Origin: Bifidobacterium saguinibicoloris
GTDB taxonomy: Bacteria; Actinomycetota; Actinomycetes; Actinomycetales; Bifidobacteriaceae
Direction: 5' to 3'
Assembly: GCF_019331725.1 (NCBI RefSeq)
Contig: NZ_JAHBBF010000003.1
Span: 62,001 to 126,000, forward strand
Length of the DNA stretch: 64,000 nt
Part shown: piece after piece, positions 45,477-54,004 of the stretch
Position numbering within the stretch: the first letter of the stretch is position 1
Layout of the letters: every line of letters starts with the position of its first letter
Notes under the pieces: generated by a model
Seen by the model: only the letters and a program-made list of their open reading frames with translations
Databases searched by the model: none
Told to the model about the DNA's origin: nothing
Made by a program: the position numbers and the translations under genes

Positions 45477-46538
45477 ATGAAGCACAGCCTTGTGAACAAG
45501 GCGATCGCCCTCGTGGGCGCCGTCGCCATGGCCTTCGGCGTGTCCGCGTGCGGCCAGGCCAACGACTCCTCCGATTCCTCGAACGGCCTCAAGAAGGTCA
45601 CGTTCATGCTGTCCTGGGCGCCGGACACCAACCACATCGGCGTCTACGTGGCGAAGAACAAGGGCTGGTTCAAGGACCAGGGCTACGACGTGGACATCGT
45701 GGCCGTGGCCCAAGCCGGCGCCGAGCAGGCCGTGAACAACGGCGTGGCCGACTTCGCCCTGTCCAACCTCACCAACGTGGGCATGTACGCGCTCAAGGGC
45801 GCGAAGATCAAGCAGGTGCTGCAGGTCCAGCAGAAGCCGAGCGCCATCTGGTGCTCACTCGCCTCGAACACGTCCATCAAGTCCCCGAAGGACTTCGACG
45901 GCAAGACGTTCGCCACGTTCGGCTCCAACGAGTCCGACGCGGTGATCCGCCGCATGATCCAGACCGACGGCGGCAAGGGCGAGTTCGACAAGGTCACCGT
46001 CGGCACCTCCACCTTCCAGACGATGGAATCCGGCAAGGCCGATTTCGGCGGCTTCTACGCCACCTGGGAGGGCGTGCAGGCCGAGATGTACGGTCCGAAG
46101 CTCAACTGCTTCACCGAACCGGACTACGGCGTGCCCGGCAACGCGGATTCGATCGGCGTGATCACCAGCGACAAGACCATCAAGGAGAACCCGGAGCTGG
46201 TAAGGAAGTTCACGCAGGCCACGCAGAAGGGCTACGAGTACGCGTACTCGCACCCGGACGACGCGGCGAAGATCCTCGTGGACGAGGCGAAGGACGCGAA
46301 CCTCAAGCTCGACTTCGTCAAGAAGAGCATGCACACCATCGTCGACGGCCAGTACTGGGGCGATCCGGCGAAGATCAAGGACGGCTCGTTCGTGCTCGGC
46401 ACCAACGACTTCACCGAACCGCAGAAGTACTTCGACTTCCTGGCCGAGGAGGACGCCTACACGGATTCCCACGACAAGGTAATCCACACGGCCCCGCAGA
46501 CGAAGGATCTCGCCACCAACGAGTTCCTTGGCAAGTGA
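45477..46538 (+). CDS. ABC transporter substrate-binding lipoprotein, NMT1/ThiY-like
   Basis: A 353-residue exported lipoprotein. The signal peptide MKHSLVNKAIALVGAVAMAFG ends in lipobox VSAC with Cys25. The mature protein begins LKKVTFMLSWAPDTNHIGVYVAKNKGWFKDQGYDVDIV, the NMT1/THI5-like fold that in relatives binds hydroxymethylpyrimidine, N-formylaminopyrimidine, riboflavin (RibY) or similar ligands. Trp in LSWAPDTNH and EKPS-like VQQKPSAIW sit at the ligand site. It pairs with the permease just upstream. Ligand assignment needs experiment; a thiamine precursor or riboflavin are the two family-based candidates. Confidence 0.88.
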   Translation: MKHSLVNKAIALVGAVAMAFGVSACGQANDSSDSSNGLKKVTFMLSWAPDTNHIGVYVAKNKGWFKDQGYDVDIVAVAQAGAEQAVNNGVADFALSNLTNVGMYALKGAKIKQVLQVQQKPSAIWCSLASNTSIKSPKDFDGKTFATFGSNESDAVIRRMIQTDGGKGEFDKVTVGTSTFQTMESGKADFGGFYATWEGVQAEMYGPKLNCFTEPDYGVPGNADSIGVITSDKTIKENPELVRKFTQATQKGYEYAYSHPDDAAKILVDEAKDANLKLDFVKKSMHTIVDGQYWGDPAKIKDGSFVLGTNDFTEPQKYFDFLAEEDAYTDSHDKVIHTAPQTKDLATNEFLGK

Positions 46539-46634
46539 TCCGGTGCCGACGTGGCGCACGTGACGTGGCTTCCGCGTCGTCGTGCACGCCGTGTCGCGCG
46601 GCATCGTACGTTGCATCGCGACCGTTCTCCGAAC

Positions 46635-46665
46635 ACCGCCCGCCGGCCATCCGCCGGCGGGCGGT
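46635..46665 (+). terminator. Hairpin after binding-protein gene
   Basis: A perfect 13-bp GC-rich stem (ACCGCCCGCCGGC and complement) with loop CATCC, then TTCCG. It lies 97 bp beyond the binding-protein stop. Confidence 0.65.
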
Positions 46666-46742
46666 TCCGCATCCGTCCACCGCTTCCGCCCGTCGCTGCA
46701 GGTGTCCGATGAGACACCGCCCTGTCACATCAAGGAGACCTT

Positions 46743-47906
46743 ATGACCGTCCGCTCCCCCGCCCGCGTCGTCGCCTGCGTGGACACCGGCGTCGACGATG
46801 CGCTGGCTTTGGCGTACCTGCTGGCCTCGCCCGACGAATGCGACCTGATCGGCGTGGTCGCCGGTTACGGCAACGTGGACGAGCCGACCGCCTTCGCCAA
46901 CACGCGTCTGACGCTCGACCTGTTCGGCCGCCCCGACATCCCCGTGCTCCACGGGGCCACGCATCCCTCGTGGGCGGACGCCTTCATTCCGGACGCCGGA
47001 TGCGCGCAGTTCCACGGCGTCGACGGTCTGGGCGGACTGAGCGGCCGGACCGCGGCATCGCCCGATACGACGACGGTCGTCGCCGCGCGCGGCGACGACG
47101 CATCGCACCTCCACTCCCCCGTCGTGTCGGTCGGCGGCTACCGCACGGACGATCCGCACGCGAACCCGGCCGTCCCGGTCACGCACGGCCGCTCCTCCGG
47201 CATCGCCCGCGACCACGCCGCACACAACGCACACGACAAACGGCACGACGACGGCGTCGGCCTCATCATCGACCAAGTGCGGCGATACGGCCGCGACGTC
47301 ACCATCCTCGCCACCGGACCGCTCACCGACGTGGACGCGGCCATCACCCGCGCGCCGGACATCGCGCCGAAACTCAGGCTCGTGATGATGGGCGGCACAC
47401 TCACCCAACCGGGCAACTGCTGGGACGCGGTCGCCGAAACGAACGTCATCCAGGATCCGGAGGCCGCGGACCGCGTGTTCCACGCGGGCGCGGACGTGAC
47501 GATGATCGGCCTCGACGTGACGCACCGGTGCCTGCTGCCGCGGCACGCCGCCGAACGGTGGCGCGAGTCCGGCACGGAACGAGGACGGTTCCTCGCCGGA
47601 CTCGCCGAATTCTCCATCGCCGCGAACCTCGAGGCGGATCCGGCAATCTTCGCCGGAGGCATGCCGCTGCACGACCCGCTCGCGGCGGCCGTCGCCCTCG
47701 ACCCCACGCTCGTGACGTGCGTCGACGTCGCGATGCGCGCCGAAACCGCGACCGGCGACTTCACCGGCGTGCGCGGCCGCACTACGGGCGACCCGATGGG
47801 CCTCGTCACACCGGACGCGCCGCGCACGCACGTCGCGCTCGGCGTCGACGCACCCCGCTTCGTGGACGGGTTCACCGACCGGCTCGCCGCGCTGTGCGGC
47901 GTCTGA
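46743..47906 (+). CDS. Inosine/uridine-preferring nucleoside hydrolase family protein with an insertion
   Basis: Splits ribonucleosides into base and ribose in its family. The calcium site DTGVDD (residues 14-19, canonical DPGxDD) and the late MPLHDPLAAAVALDP with its Asp are present, as is ATGPLTDVDAAI. It is 387 residues versus ~310 typical. The extra ~60 residues lie between GVDGLGGLSG and DVTILATGPLTD and are hydrophilic and His/Asp-rich (DHAAHNAHDKRHDD). It ends two bases from the convergent uppS. AAGGAGA precedes ATG 46743. Proximity to a possible vitamin-precursor importer suggests salvage of nucleosides or thiamine-related compounds, but this is inference. Confidence 0.87.
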   Translation: MTVRSPARVVACVDTGVDDALALAYLLASPDECDLIGVVAGYGNVDEPTAFANTRLTLDLFGRPDIPVLHGATHPSWADAFIPDAGCAQFHGVDGLGGLSGRTAASPDTTTVVAARGDDASHLHSPVVSVGGYRTDDPHANPAVPVTHGRSSGIARDHAAHNAHDKRHDDGVGLIIDQVRRYGRDVTILATGPLTDVDAAITRAPDIAPKLRLVMMGGTLTQPGNCWDAVAETNVIQDPEAADRVFHAGADVTMIGLDVTHRCLLPRHAAERWRESGTERGRFLAGLAEFSIAANLEADPAIFAGGMPLHDPLAAAVALDPTLVTCVDVAMRAETATGDFTGVRGRTTGDPMGLVTPDAPRTHVALGVDAPRFVDGFTDRLAALCGV

Positions 47907-47908
47907 CG

Positions 47909-48700
47909 CTACTTCTTCACGCCGCCGAAGCGACGGTCGCGGTGGATGTAGTGGTCGATGGACCGCCACAACACGTCGCGGCCGCAGTCGGGGAACAGCT
48001 CAGGCACGAAATCGAGCTCCGCGTAGGCGGCCTGCCACGGCAGGAAGTTGGAGGTGCGCTGCTCGCCGGACGTGCGGATCACCAGATCGCAGTCGGGCAC
48101 GTCGGGCAGGTAGAGGTGATCGGCGATCATCCTCTCGGTGACGCGGTCGCCGCTGATCCTGCCGTCGCGCACCTCGCGCGCGATGGCGGCGCAGGCGTCG
48201 GCGATCTCCGCGCGCCCGCCGTAGTTGATGCAGAACACCACGTCGATGACCTTGTTGTGCTTCGTGCGCTCCTGCGCCACCTCGAGCTCGTCGATGACCG
48301 ACTTCCACAGCTTGGGGCGGCGGCCGGACCAGCGCACGCGCACGCCCCACTCGTCCATCTGCGCCACGCGGCGGTGGATGATCTCACGCGAGAAGCCCAT
48401 GAGGAACCGCACCTCCTGCGGGCTGCGCTTCCAGTTCTCCGTGGAGAACGTGTACAGGCTCAGGTAGCGCACGCCGGCCTCGATGGCGCCGGCGATCGTG
48501 TCGAAGACGACCGGTTCGGCCGCCTGATGGCCGTTGGTGCGGATCATGCCGCGCTGCTTGGCCCAACGTCCGTTGCCGTCCATGATGACGCCGACATGGC
48601 GCGGCACCTTGTCCTTGGGGAAATCGGGGATGCGCGAGGGGTCGGAGAACGGTGCGGCGGGGATGTCCAGCGAAGTGTAGTCGACGTTTTCGAAAGCCAT
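47909..48700 (-). CDS. uppS: Isoprenyl transferase (undecaprenyl diphosphate synthase-like)
   Basis: Elongates farnesyl diphosphate with isopentenyl units in the cis configuration for cell-wall lipid carrier synthesis. The 263-residue protein has the pyrophosphate-binding motif VGVIMDGNGRWAKQRG (Asp41), SLYTFSTENWKRSPQEV and IRTSGEQRTSNFLPWQAAYAELDF. It follows recO by 5 bp in the same direction. With dxr and ispG ~3-5 kb upstream on the same strand, it forms part of an isoprenoid-rich block. ATG 48700 fits family length. Confidence 0.96.
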   Translation of the reverse strand: MAFENVDYTSLDIPAAPFSDPSRIPDFPKDKVPRHVGVIMDGNGRWAKQRGMIRTNGHQAAEPVVFDTIAGAIEAGVRYLSLYTFSTENWKRSPQEVRFLMGFSREIIHRRVAQMDEWGVRVRWSGRRPKLWKSVIDELEVAQERTKHNKVIDVVFCINYGGRAEIADACAAIAREVRDGRISGDRVTERMIADHLYLPDVPDCDLVIRTSGEQRTSNFLPWQAAYAELDFVPELFPDCGRDVLWRSIDHYIHRDRRFGGVKK

Positions 48701-48705
48701 GGTTG

Positions 48706-49431
48706 TCAATCTAGCAGCCTCATGGAACGTAGCGGACGCTCCAGGTAGTACTCGGCCCAATCCTCCACGAGACGCACGGTCTCCGGCATGAGATCATGGC
48801 CGTCGAGCACGGGCCAGTCGCCCTCGACGAGCGCCTTGAGCTGCGTGACCGCGATGGCCGGCACGCGACGCGATTCGGGCGTGTGGTCCCTGGCACACAT
48901 GAGGCCGCCGGCGGGGATGGAGAAGAACACGTCGCCCGCATCCCATCGACCACCGCACACCACGCAGCTGGTGAGCCGCGGCTCCCAGCCGGCGATGGCG
49001 AGCGCGCGCATCACGTACGACGACGAGATGTGCGCGGGCGCGTGGGCGTGCCTGGCGAGCGCGTTGAGCGCGCCGATGAGCAGCCGGTACTGCGCGACGG
49101 TACGTTCGTTCTCGGCCGTGACGAGTTTGTCCGCGGTCTCGACGATGACGTTCGCCGCGGTGTACGCGTCGTAGTCGGCGGTGATGGGGCCGGCGTACGC
49201 GGCGATCGAATCGGCCTGGGAGACGACGTCGAGCGAATGCCCTGTGGCGATGAGCAGGTCGGCGCGCATGAACGGTTCGAGGCGCGCGCCGAACCGCGAT
49301 TTGGTGCGTCGCACGCCTTTGGCGACGGCGCGCACCTTGCCGTGGGCCTTGGTCAGCAGGGTGATGATGCGGTCGGCTTCGCCGAGCTTGGCGGTACGCA
49401 GCACCACGCCTTCGTCTCTGTAGAGGGGCAT
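48706..49431 (-). CDS. recO: DNA repair protein RecO
   Basis: Supports RecF-pathway recombination by loading RecA on SSB-coated DNA. A 241-residue protein with an N-terminal OB fold (PLYRDEGVVLRTAKLGEADRIITLLTKAHGKVRAVAKGVRRTKSRFG) and a C-terminal helical domain. The zinc-finger-like cysteines are SCVVCGG and a later GGLMCARDH. Co-oriented with uppS (5-bp gap), which is a common actinobacterial pairing. The upstream region contains a 51-bp tandem repeat array. Confidence 0.96.
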   Translation of the reverse strand: MPLYRDEGVVLRTAKLGEADRIITLLTKAHGKVRAVAKGVRRTKSRFGARLEPFMRADLLIATGHSLDVVSQADSIAAYAGPITADYDAYTAANVIVETADKLVTAENERTVAQYRLLIGALNALARHAHAPAHISSSYVMRALAIAGWEPRLTSCVVCGGRWDAGDVFFSIPAGGLMCARDHTPESRRVPAIAVTQLKALVEGDWPVLDGHDLMPETVRLVEDWAEYYLERPLRSMRLLD

Positions 49432-49485
49432 GGGACCATACTACGGCCGTGCCGCGGCCGCGGCCCGCACGGGCTGCCAAACATC

Positions 49486-49658
49486 CGTTCCTATAGAATC
49501 GGACGTTCCCGGAACCAAAGCAGACCCATACGCATTCGTTCCTATAGAATCGGACGTTCCCGGAACCAAAGCAGACCCATACGCATCCGTTCCTATAGAA
49601 TCGGACGCTTCTCCATCTCACACGGCCTGCCAAACATCCGTTCCTATAGAATCGGACG
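49486..49658. repeat. Four-unit tandem repeat with exact 51-bp period
   Basis: CGTTCCTATAGAATCGGACG occurs without change at 49486, 49537, 49588 and 49639, exactly 51 bp apart each time. The 31-bp intervening sequences of units 1 and 2 are 30/31 identical (TTCCCGGAACCAAAGC...), while the third differs. A CTGCCAAACATC motif precedes units 1 and 4. It fills the interval between recO and the upstream hydrolase gene (49432-49672). It may serve as repeated regulatory sites or a variable-number repeat. Confidence 0.9.
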
Positions 49659-49672
49659 TCGCGCGCACAGGC

Positions 49673-51502
49673 TCAGTAGATGAACAGCCCCCAGAACGCG
49701 AAGAAGAACAGGACGTGGAGCATGGACACGGCGGTGAGCCAGAACAGCACGCGTCCGAAGCGCGTGGCGGCGAGCACGGGCTCCGCGCCGGTCACCACGC
49801 CGCGGATGGCTCCGGGGCGCGGCGGCCAATCCAGCATGCCGCGTTCCACGGCCACTTCGATGAGCCGGGCGAACACGCGCGACCACGCCCAGACCACGAG
49901 CGTGCTCACCACCTGGATGACGGGCCAGCTCCACCACATCACGCCGGGCTGTTCGGCGGGCGCGGCGCCCCATGCGAGTTTGACCACGCCCATGACCACC
50001 TGTCCCAGACCCGCGGCGAACAGGAGCAGCGTGGCCATGGTGGTGACGGTCAACGTGATGAGCGCGTTGCCGAACCCGTTGCGGAAACCCAGCCCCGGAT
50101 AGGGCACGCCGCGGTTGGCGCGGCATAGACGGAACCGGATGCGGCGTCCCAGCGCGGCCAGCCATGCCACGGCGGTGGCGACGAGCAGGAGGATGGTGCC
50201 CGCGTGCAGGATGGCGCCGTACACGGTGAGCGAGCGCCGGGGCTGGAGGTCATCGGGCACGGCGATGGACTGGTAGATGGTGTCGCCGGCCACGCGTTCG
50301 CTGGTCTGTCGTCTCCCCGCGGCCACGCCCGAAGTCCAGGAGACCACGTCGTCCACGTACGCGTCCGCGAACCGGGTGCCGCTTTCCGCCTCGTCGCCGA
50401 GTCTGAGCACATGGTTGGCCACCGGATAGCTGCGGACGGTCACGTCCCAATTGCCGGCCTTGTGGGCTTCGCGCAGGATGCGTTCGACGCCTTCGACCTG
50501 CGCGGTCATCACGTCCTTGGATCCGTACGCCACGAGCGTGGGGATCGCGTAGGCGGACGATTCGGGCAGGTCCAGGTCGAAGTTGTCGAGGCCGAAGAAC
50601 GCGGTGTCGGCGTTGAACACGCGGCGCACGATGGACTGATAGCCGTCGTTGGCGCCGACGAGCGCGAAGTCCTGCGAGATGAAGAAGCCGAGCGAGCGCC
50701 GCGGGGTGAACACCATGGGGCTGAGGAGCACCTGGAACGCCACGTCGTGGTCTTCGGCGAGCAGGTATTGGCTGATCCATGTGGATTCGCTGGTGGCGTA
50801 GATGCCGATCTTGGCGGCGTCGACGTCCGCGCGTTTCCTGAGCATGCGGATGGCCGCGTCGTAGGCCCGCGCGGAGGCGGGATAGTCGCGGTTCACGTCG
50901 GTGGTGTCCCAGACGGGCTTGTCGATGACGGCGGTGACGAAGCCCGCGGAGGCGAGCGTTTCGGCCATGTCGCCGAACGAGTTGTAGGCGGTGCCGAAGC
51001 CGGCGCCGTGCATGAACAGGATGGCGGGCCGGGTGCCGGACGCGCCGGCCGGCCGGCGGACGAGCATGGTGATGGTCTGCGTGGCGTCCTCGCCCTTGCC
51101 CTGCACCTGCCAGGTGGCGTCCGATTCGGGGTCGACGGGCTGTTCCACGGCCTTGCCGACCTGTGTGCCGTCGCGTGCGATGGTCAGCGCGTACGATTCC
51201 TCCTCCACCTGGTAGAGGCCGGATTCGCCGCCGGACGCGTCCGTCTCGCCGCCGCCGTCGCCTTCGGCCCGGAAGGTGACGGCGGTGTCCCTGCTGAGGG
51301 TCGCGATGGTCTGTCCGGTGGGTTCGTTGTCCCACGGCACGGTGGTGAGGTTGGAGACGGAGACGAGCAGTCCGATGAGGATGATGAAGATGGGCAGGCT
51401 CACCGAGAGTCTGCGCCCGTTCGACCATGGGGCCGTCCGGGCGTTCCCGCCGCGGTCCGTCCGCCGTCCGGTCGCTTCCTTTCGTCCCCGTACGTCCGCC
51501 AT
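49673..51502 (-). CDS. Membrane-anchored alpha/beta hydrolase
   Basis: A 609-residue protein. One hydrophobic segment is near the N-terminus (SVSLPIFIILIGLLVSVSNL), so the hydrolase domain (~120-400) is probably outside the membrane. The domain has PAILFMHGAGFGTAYNSFG as the oxyanion turn, IGIYATSESTWISQ where the nucleophile elbow should be (Ser in TSEST instead of GxSxG) and VANHVLRLGD with a candidate catalytic His. Four further helices lie at the C-terminus, including LHVLFFFAFWGLFIY. It could act on lipids, cell-wall esters or drugs; the substrate is unknown. It lies between ispG (15-bp gap) and recO. Confidence 0.8.
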   Translation of the reverse strand: MADVRGRKEATGRRTDRGGNARTAPWSNGRRLSVSLPIFIILIGLLVSVSNLTTVPWDNEPTGQTIATLSRDTAVTFRAEGDGGGETDASGGESGLYQVEEESYALTIARDGTQVGKAVEQPVDPESDATWQVQGKGEDATQTITMLVRRPAGASGTRPAILFMHGAGFGTAYNSFGDMAETLASAGFVTAVIDKPVWDTTDVNRDYPASARAYDAAIRMLRKRADVDAAKIGIYATSESTWISQYLLAEDHDVAFQVLLSPMVFTPRRSLGFFISQDFALVGANDGYQSIVRRVFNADTAFFGLDNFDLDLPESSAYAIPTLVAYGSKDVMTAQVEGVERILREAHKAGNWDVTVRSYPVANHVLRLGDEAESGTRFADAYVDDVVSWTSGVAAGRRQTSERVAGDTIYQSIAVPDDLQPRRSLTVYGAILHAGTILLLVATAVAWLAALGRRIRFRLCRANRGVPYPGLGFRNGFGNALITLTVTTMATLLLFAAGLGQVVMGVVKLAWGAAPAEQPGVMWWSWPVIQVVSTLVVWAWSRVFARLIEVAVERGMLDWPPRPGAIRGVVTGAEPVLAATRFGRVLFWLTAVSMLHVLFFFAFWGLFIY

Positions 51503-51517
51503 GCCGCAGGCCGCCGT

Positions 51518-52741
51518 TCAGCGTCCGGGATGCTGGATGGGCACGACCACCGGTCCGGTGGAGCCTTCGGGCACCTTGCCCTCCGATTCCATCTGCGCGG
51601 CGATGTCGTTGGCGATGGTCAGCAGCGTCTCGACGATCTGGTCCTCGGGCACGGTCTTAATGACCTTGCCCTTGATGAAGATCTGGCCCTTGCCGTTGCC
51701 GGAGGCGACGCCGAGGTCGGCTTCGCGCGCCTCGCCCGGGCCGTTGACGATGCAGCCCATGACGGCCACGCGGATCGGCGCGGTGATGTCCTTGAGGCCT
51801 TCGGTGACGGCGGAGGCGAGCTGGATGACGTCCACCTGCGCGCGGCCGCAGCTCGGGCAGGAGATGATGTCGAACTTGCGCGGGCGCAGGCCCATGTATT
51901 CGAGCAGCTTGCAGCCGACCTTCACCTCTTCGACGGGCGGCGCGGACAGGGACACGCGGATCGTGTCGCCGATGCCTTCGGCGAGGAGCGCGCCGAACGC
52001 GAGGCACGACTTGATGGTGCCCTGCCATTGCGGGCCGGCCTCGGTGACGCCGAGGTGCAGCGGCCAGTCGCCCTTGGAGGCGAGCAGACGGTAGGTCTGC
52101 ACCATGGTGATGACGTCGTGGTGCTTGACGGAGATCTTGAAGTCGTGGAAGCCGACGTCCTCGAACATGCGGGCCTCCTTGAGCGCGGAGGCGACGAGGG
52201 CCTCCGGGGTGGGACCGCCGTATTTGGCGTACAGCTCCTTGTCGAGCGACCCGGCGTTGACGCCGATGCGCAGGCTGATGCCCGCATCGGTCGCGGCCTT
52301 GCAGATGTCGGGACCGACCTGATCGAACTTGCGGATGTTGCCCGGGTTGACTCGCACGGCCGCGCAGCCGGCGTCGATGGCCTGGAACACGTACTTCGAC
52401 TGGAAGTGGATGTCGGCGATGACCGGGATCGGCGACTTGCGGCAGATCTCCGGCAGCGCGTCGGCGTCGTCCTGGCTCGGCACGGCCACACGCACGATGT
52501 CGCAGCCTGCGGCGGTGAGTTCGGCGATCTGCTGGAGCGTGGCGGGCACGTCGGCGGTGAGCGTGTTGGTCATCGACTGCACGGAGATGGGCGCGCCGCC
52601 TCCGACCGGCACCGGCCCCACCATGATGCGGCGCGACTTGCGGCGCGGGTGCAGCGGCGATTCGCTGGTCAGCTCGACGGGGTCGCCGGTCTTGCGGAAG
52701 GGCTTTGCGGACGGGGTTTCAATGCTCAACGATGTCACCAT
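51518..52741 (-). CDS. ispG: 4-hydroxy-3-methylbut-2-en-1-yl diphosphate synthase
   Basis: An iron-sulfur enzyme of the MEP isoprenoid pathway. The 407-residue protein has the TIM-barrel core from [20 protein letters not shown], with iron-sulfur ligands in [13 protein letters not shown] and [18 protein letters not shown]. The ferredoxin/flavodoxin-dependent bacterial form is expected. It is downstream of dxr, another MEP gene, with a strong terminator between them, so each may be separately transcribed. It ends 15 bp before the hydrolase gene. Start choice among several near the N-terminus is uncertain. Confidence 0.96.
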   Translation of the reverse strand: MVTSLSIETPSAKPFRKTGDPVELTSESPLHPRRKSRRIMVGPVPVGGGAPISVQSMTNTLTADVPATLQQIAELTAAGCDIVRVAVPSQDDADALPEICRKSPIPVIADIHFQSKYVFQAIDAGCAAVRVNPGNIRKFDQVGPDICKAATDAGISLRIGVNAGSLDKELYAKYGGPTPEALVASALKEARMFEDVGFHDFKISVKHHDVITMVQTYRLLASKGDWPLHLGVTEAGPQWQGTIKSCLAFGALLAEGIGDTIRVSLSAPPVEEVKVGCKLLEYMGLRPRKFDIISCPSCGRAQVDVIQLASAVTEGLKDITAPIRVAVMGCIVNGPGEAREADLGVASGNGKGQIFIKGKVIKTVPEDQIVETLLTIANDIAAQMESEGKVPEGSTGPVVVPIQHPGR

Positions 52742-52768
52742 TCCTCGGGTATCCGTGGGATTACATGC

Positions 52769-52805
52769 GTGCTCCCGCTGACGGGGACGCCGTCAGCGGG
52801 AGCAC
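52769..52805 (-). terminator. Terminator between dxr and ispG
   Basis: A perfect 16-bp stem (GTGCTCCCGCTGACGG and complement) with loop GGACG, located 15 bp beyond the dxr stop on the minus strand. Confidence 0.85.
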
Positions 52806-52819
52806 CGGAACATAATGCG

Positions 52820-54004
52820 CTACTGCCTGTCTATCAGTTCGTCGGCCTTGCGGCGGGCCTCGAGCTCGAGTCGCTCCATTTCCTCCACGTCACGGAACAG
52901 CGGGTCGCCGCGCAGTTCGGCGTCCATGTCGTCGAGCACGGCCTTGACCGTGTCCACGATGCCGAGGTACGGCAGGCGGTGGTCGAGGAACGCGTGCACG
53001 GCCTGCTCGTTGGCGGCGTTGAGGACGGCCGTGTGCTTCTCCGAGGCGGCGAGGCATTGGCGTGCGAGGGAGACGGCGGGGAACGCCTCGTCGTCGAGCG
53101 GCTCGAACGTCCATTCGGAGGCCTTCGTCCAGTCGCATGCGGCGGCCACGTCGCTCATGCGGTCCGGCGCGGACAGGCCCAGCGCGATGGGCAGGCGCAT
53201 GTCCGGCGGCGAAGCCTGGGCGATGGTGGCGCCGTCGACGAATTCGACCATCGAATGGACGATGGACTGCGGGTGGACGGTCACGGCGATGCGTTCGGGC
53301 GGCACGTCGAACAGACGGGACGCCTCGATGACCTCGAGACCCTTGTTCATCAGGGTGGACGAGTTGATGGTGACGACCGGACCCATGTTCCACGTGGGGT
53401 GGTTCAACGCCTGTTCGGGCGTGATGTGGGTCATCTGTTCGCGCTTCATGCCGCGGAACGGCCCGCCGGAGGCGGTGACGACGAGACGCGCGACCTCGGC
53501 ATGGGTGCCGGAGCGCAGCGACTGCCAGATGGCGGAATGCTCGGAGTCGACCGGGTTGATCTGGTCCTCGCGCACGCGCGCGCCGAACAGGAGGTGGCCG
53601 CCGGCCACGACGGATTCCTTGTTGGCGAGGGCGAGCTGGGATCCGGCCTTCAGCGCGGCGATCGAAGGTTCGAGGCCGATGGAGCCGGTGATGCCGTTGA
53701 GCACCACGGAGGCGCCGGAGCCGGCCATGGCGACGACCGCGTCGGGGCCGGCCTGGATCTGCGTGTAGGGGGCGCCGGCCTGGTCGAGCGCCTCGCGCAG
53801 CGCCTTGGCTTTGGAGGCGTCGTAGACCGCGACCTGCGGGACGCGGAACCGCGCGGCCTGCTGCGCGAGCAGGTCGATGTGGGAGCCGCCCGCCGCAAGT
53901 CCGGTGACGGTGAACCGTTCGGGATGACGGGAGATGACGTCAAGCCCCTGCGTGCCGATGGAACCGGTGGAGCCGAGGATGACGACGGTGTTGCTGTGGA
54001 TCAC
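52820..54004 (-). CDS. dxr: 1-deoxy-D-xylulose 5-phosphate reductoisomerase
   Basis: Second enzyme of the MEP pathway and target of fosmidomycin. The 394-residue protein has the NADPH Rossmann start VVILGSTGSIGTQGLDVI, ALANKESVVAGG with the catalytic-site Lys, PVDSEHSAIWQSL with Asp/Glu metal ligands, and TASGGPFRG. It starts with GTG 54004, overlapping the TGA of the preceding gene (GTGA), so the two are coupled. No signal peptide. Confidence 0.96.
   Translation of the reverse strand: MIHSNTVVILGSTGSIGTQGLDVISRHPERFTVTGLAAGGSHIDLLAQQAARFRVPQVAVYDASKAKALREALDQAGAPYTQIQAGPDAVVAMAGSGASVVLNGITGSIGLEPSIAALKAGSQLALANKESVVAGGHLLFGARVREDQINPVDSEHSAIWQSLRSGTHAEVARLVVTASGGPFRGMKREQMTHITPEQALNHPTWNMGPVVTINSSTLMNKGLEVIEASRLFDVPPERIAVTVHPQSIVHSMVEFVDGATIAQASPPDMRLPIALGLSAPDRMSDVAAACDWTKASEWTFEPLDDEAFPAVSLARQCLAASEKHTAVLNAANEQAVHAFLDHRLPYLGIVDTVKAVLDDMDAELRGDPLFRDVEEMERLELEARRKADELIDRQ

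Noticed and set aside
49486..49658. Possible CRISPR array (20-bp repeats, 31-bp spacers)
   Set aside because: Two spacers are nearly identical, the repeats are short and not palindromic, only four units exist and there are no cas genes. It is a 51-bp tandem repeat.
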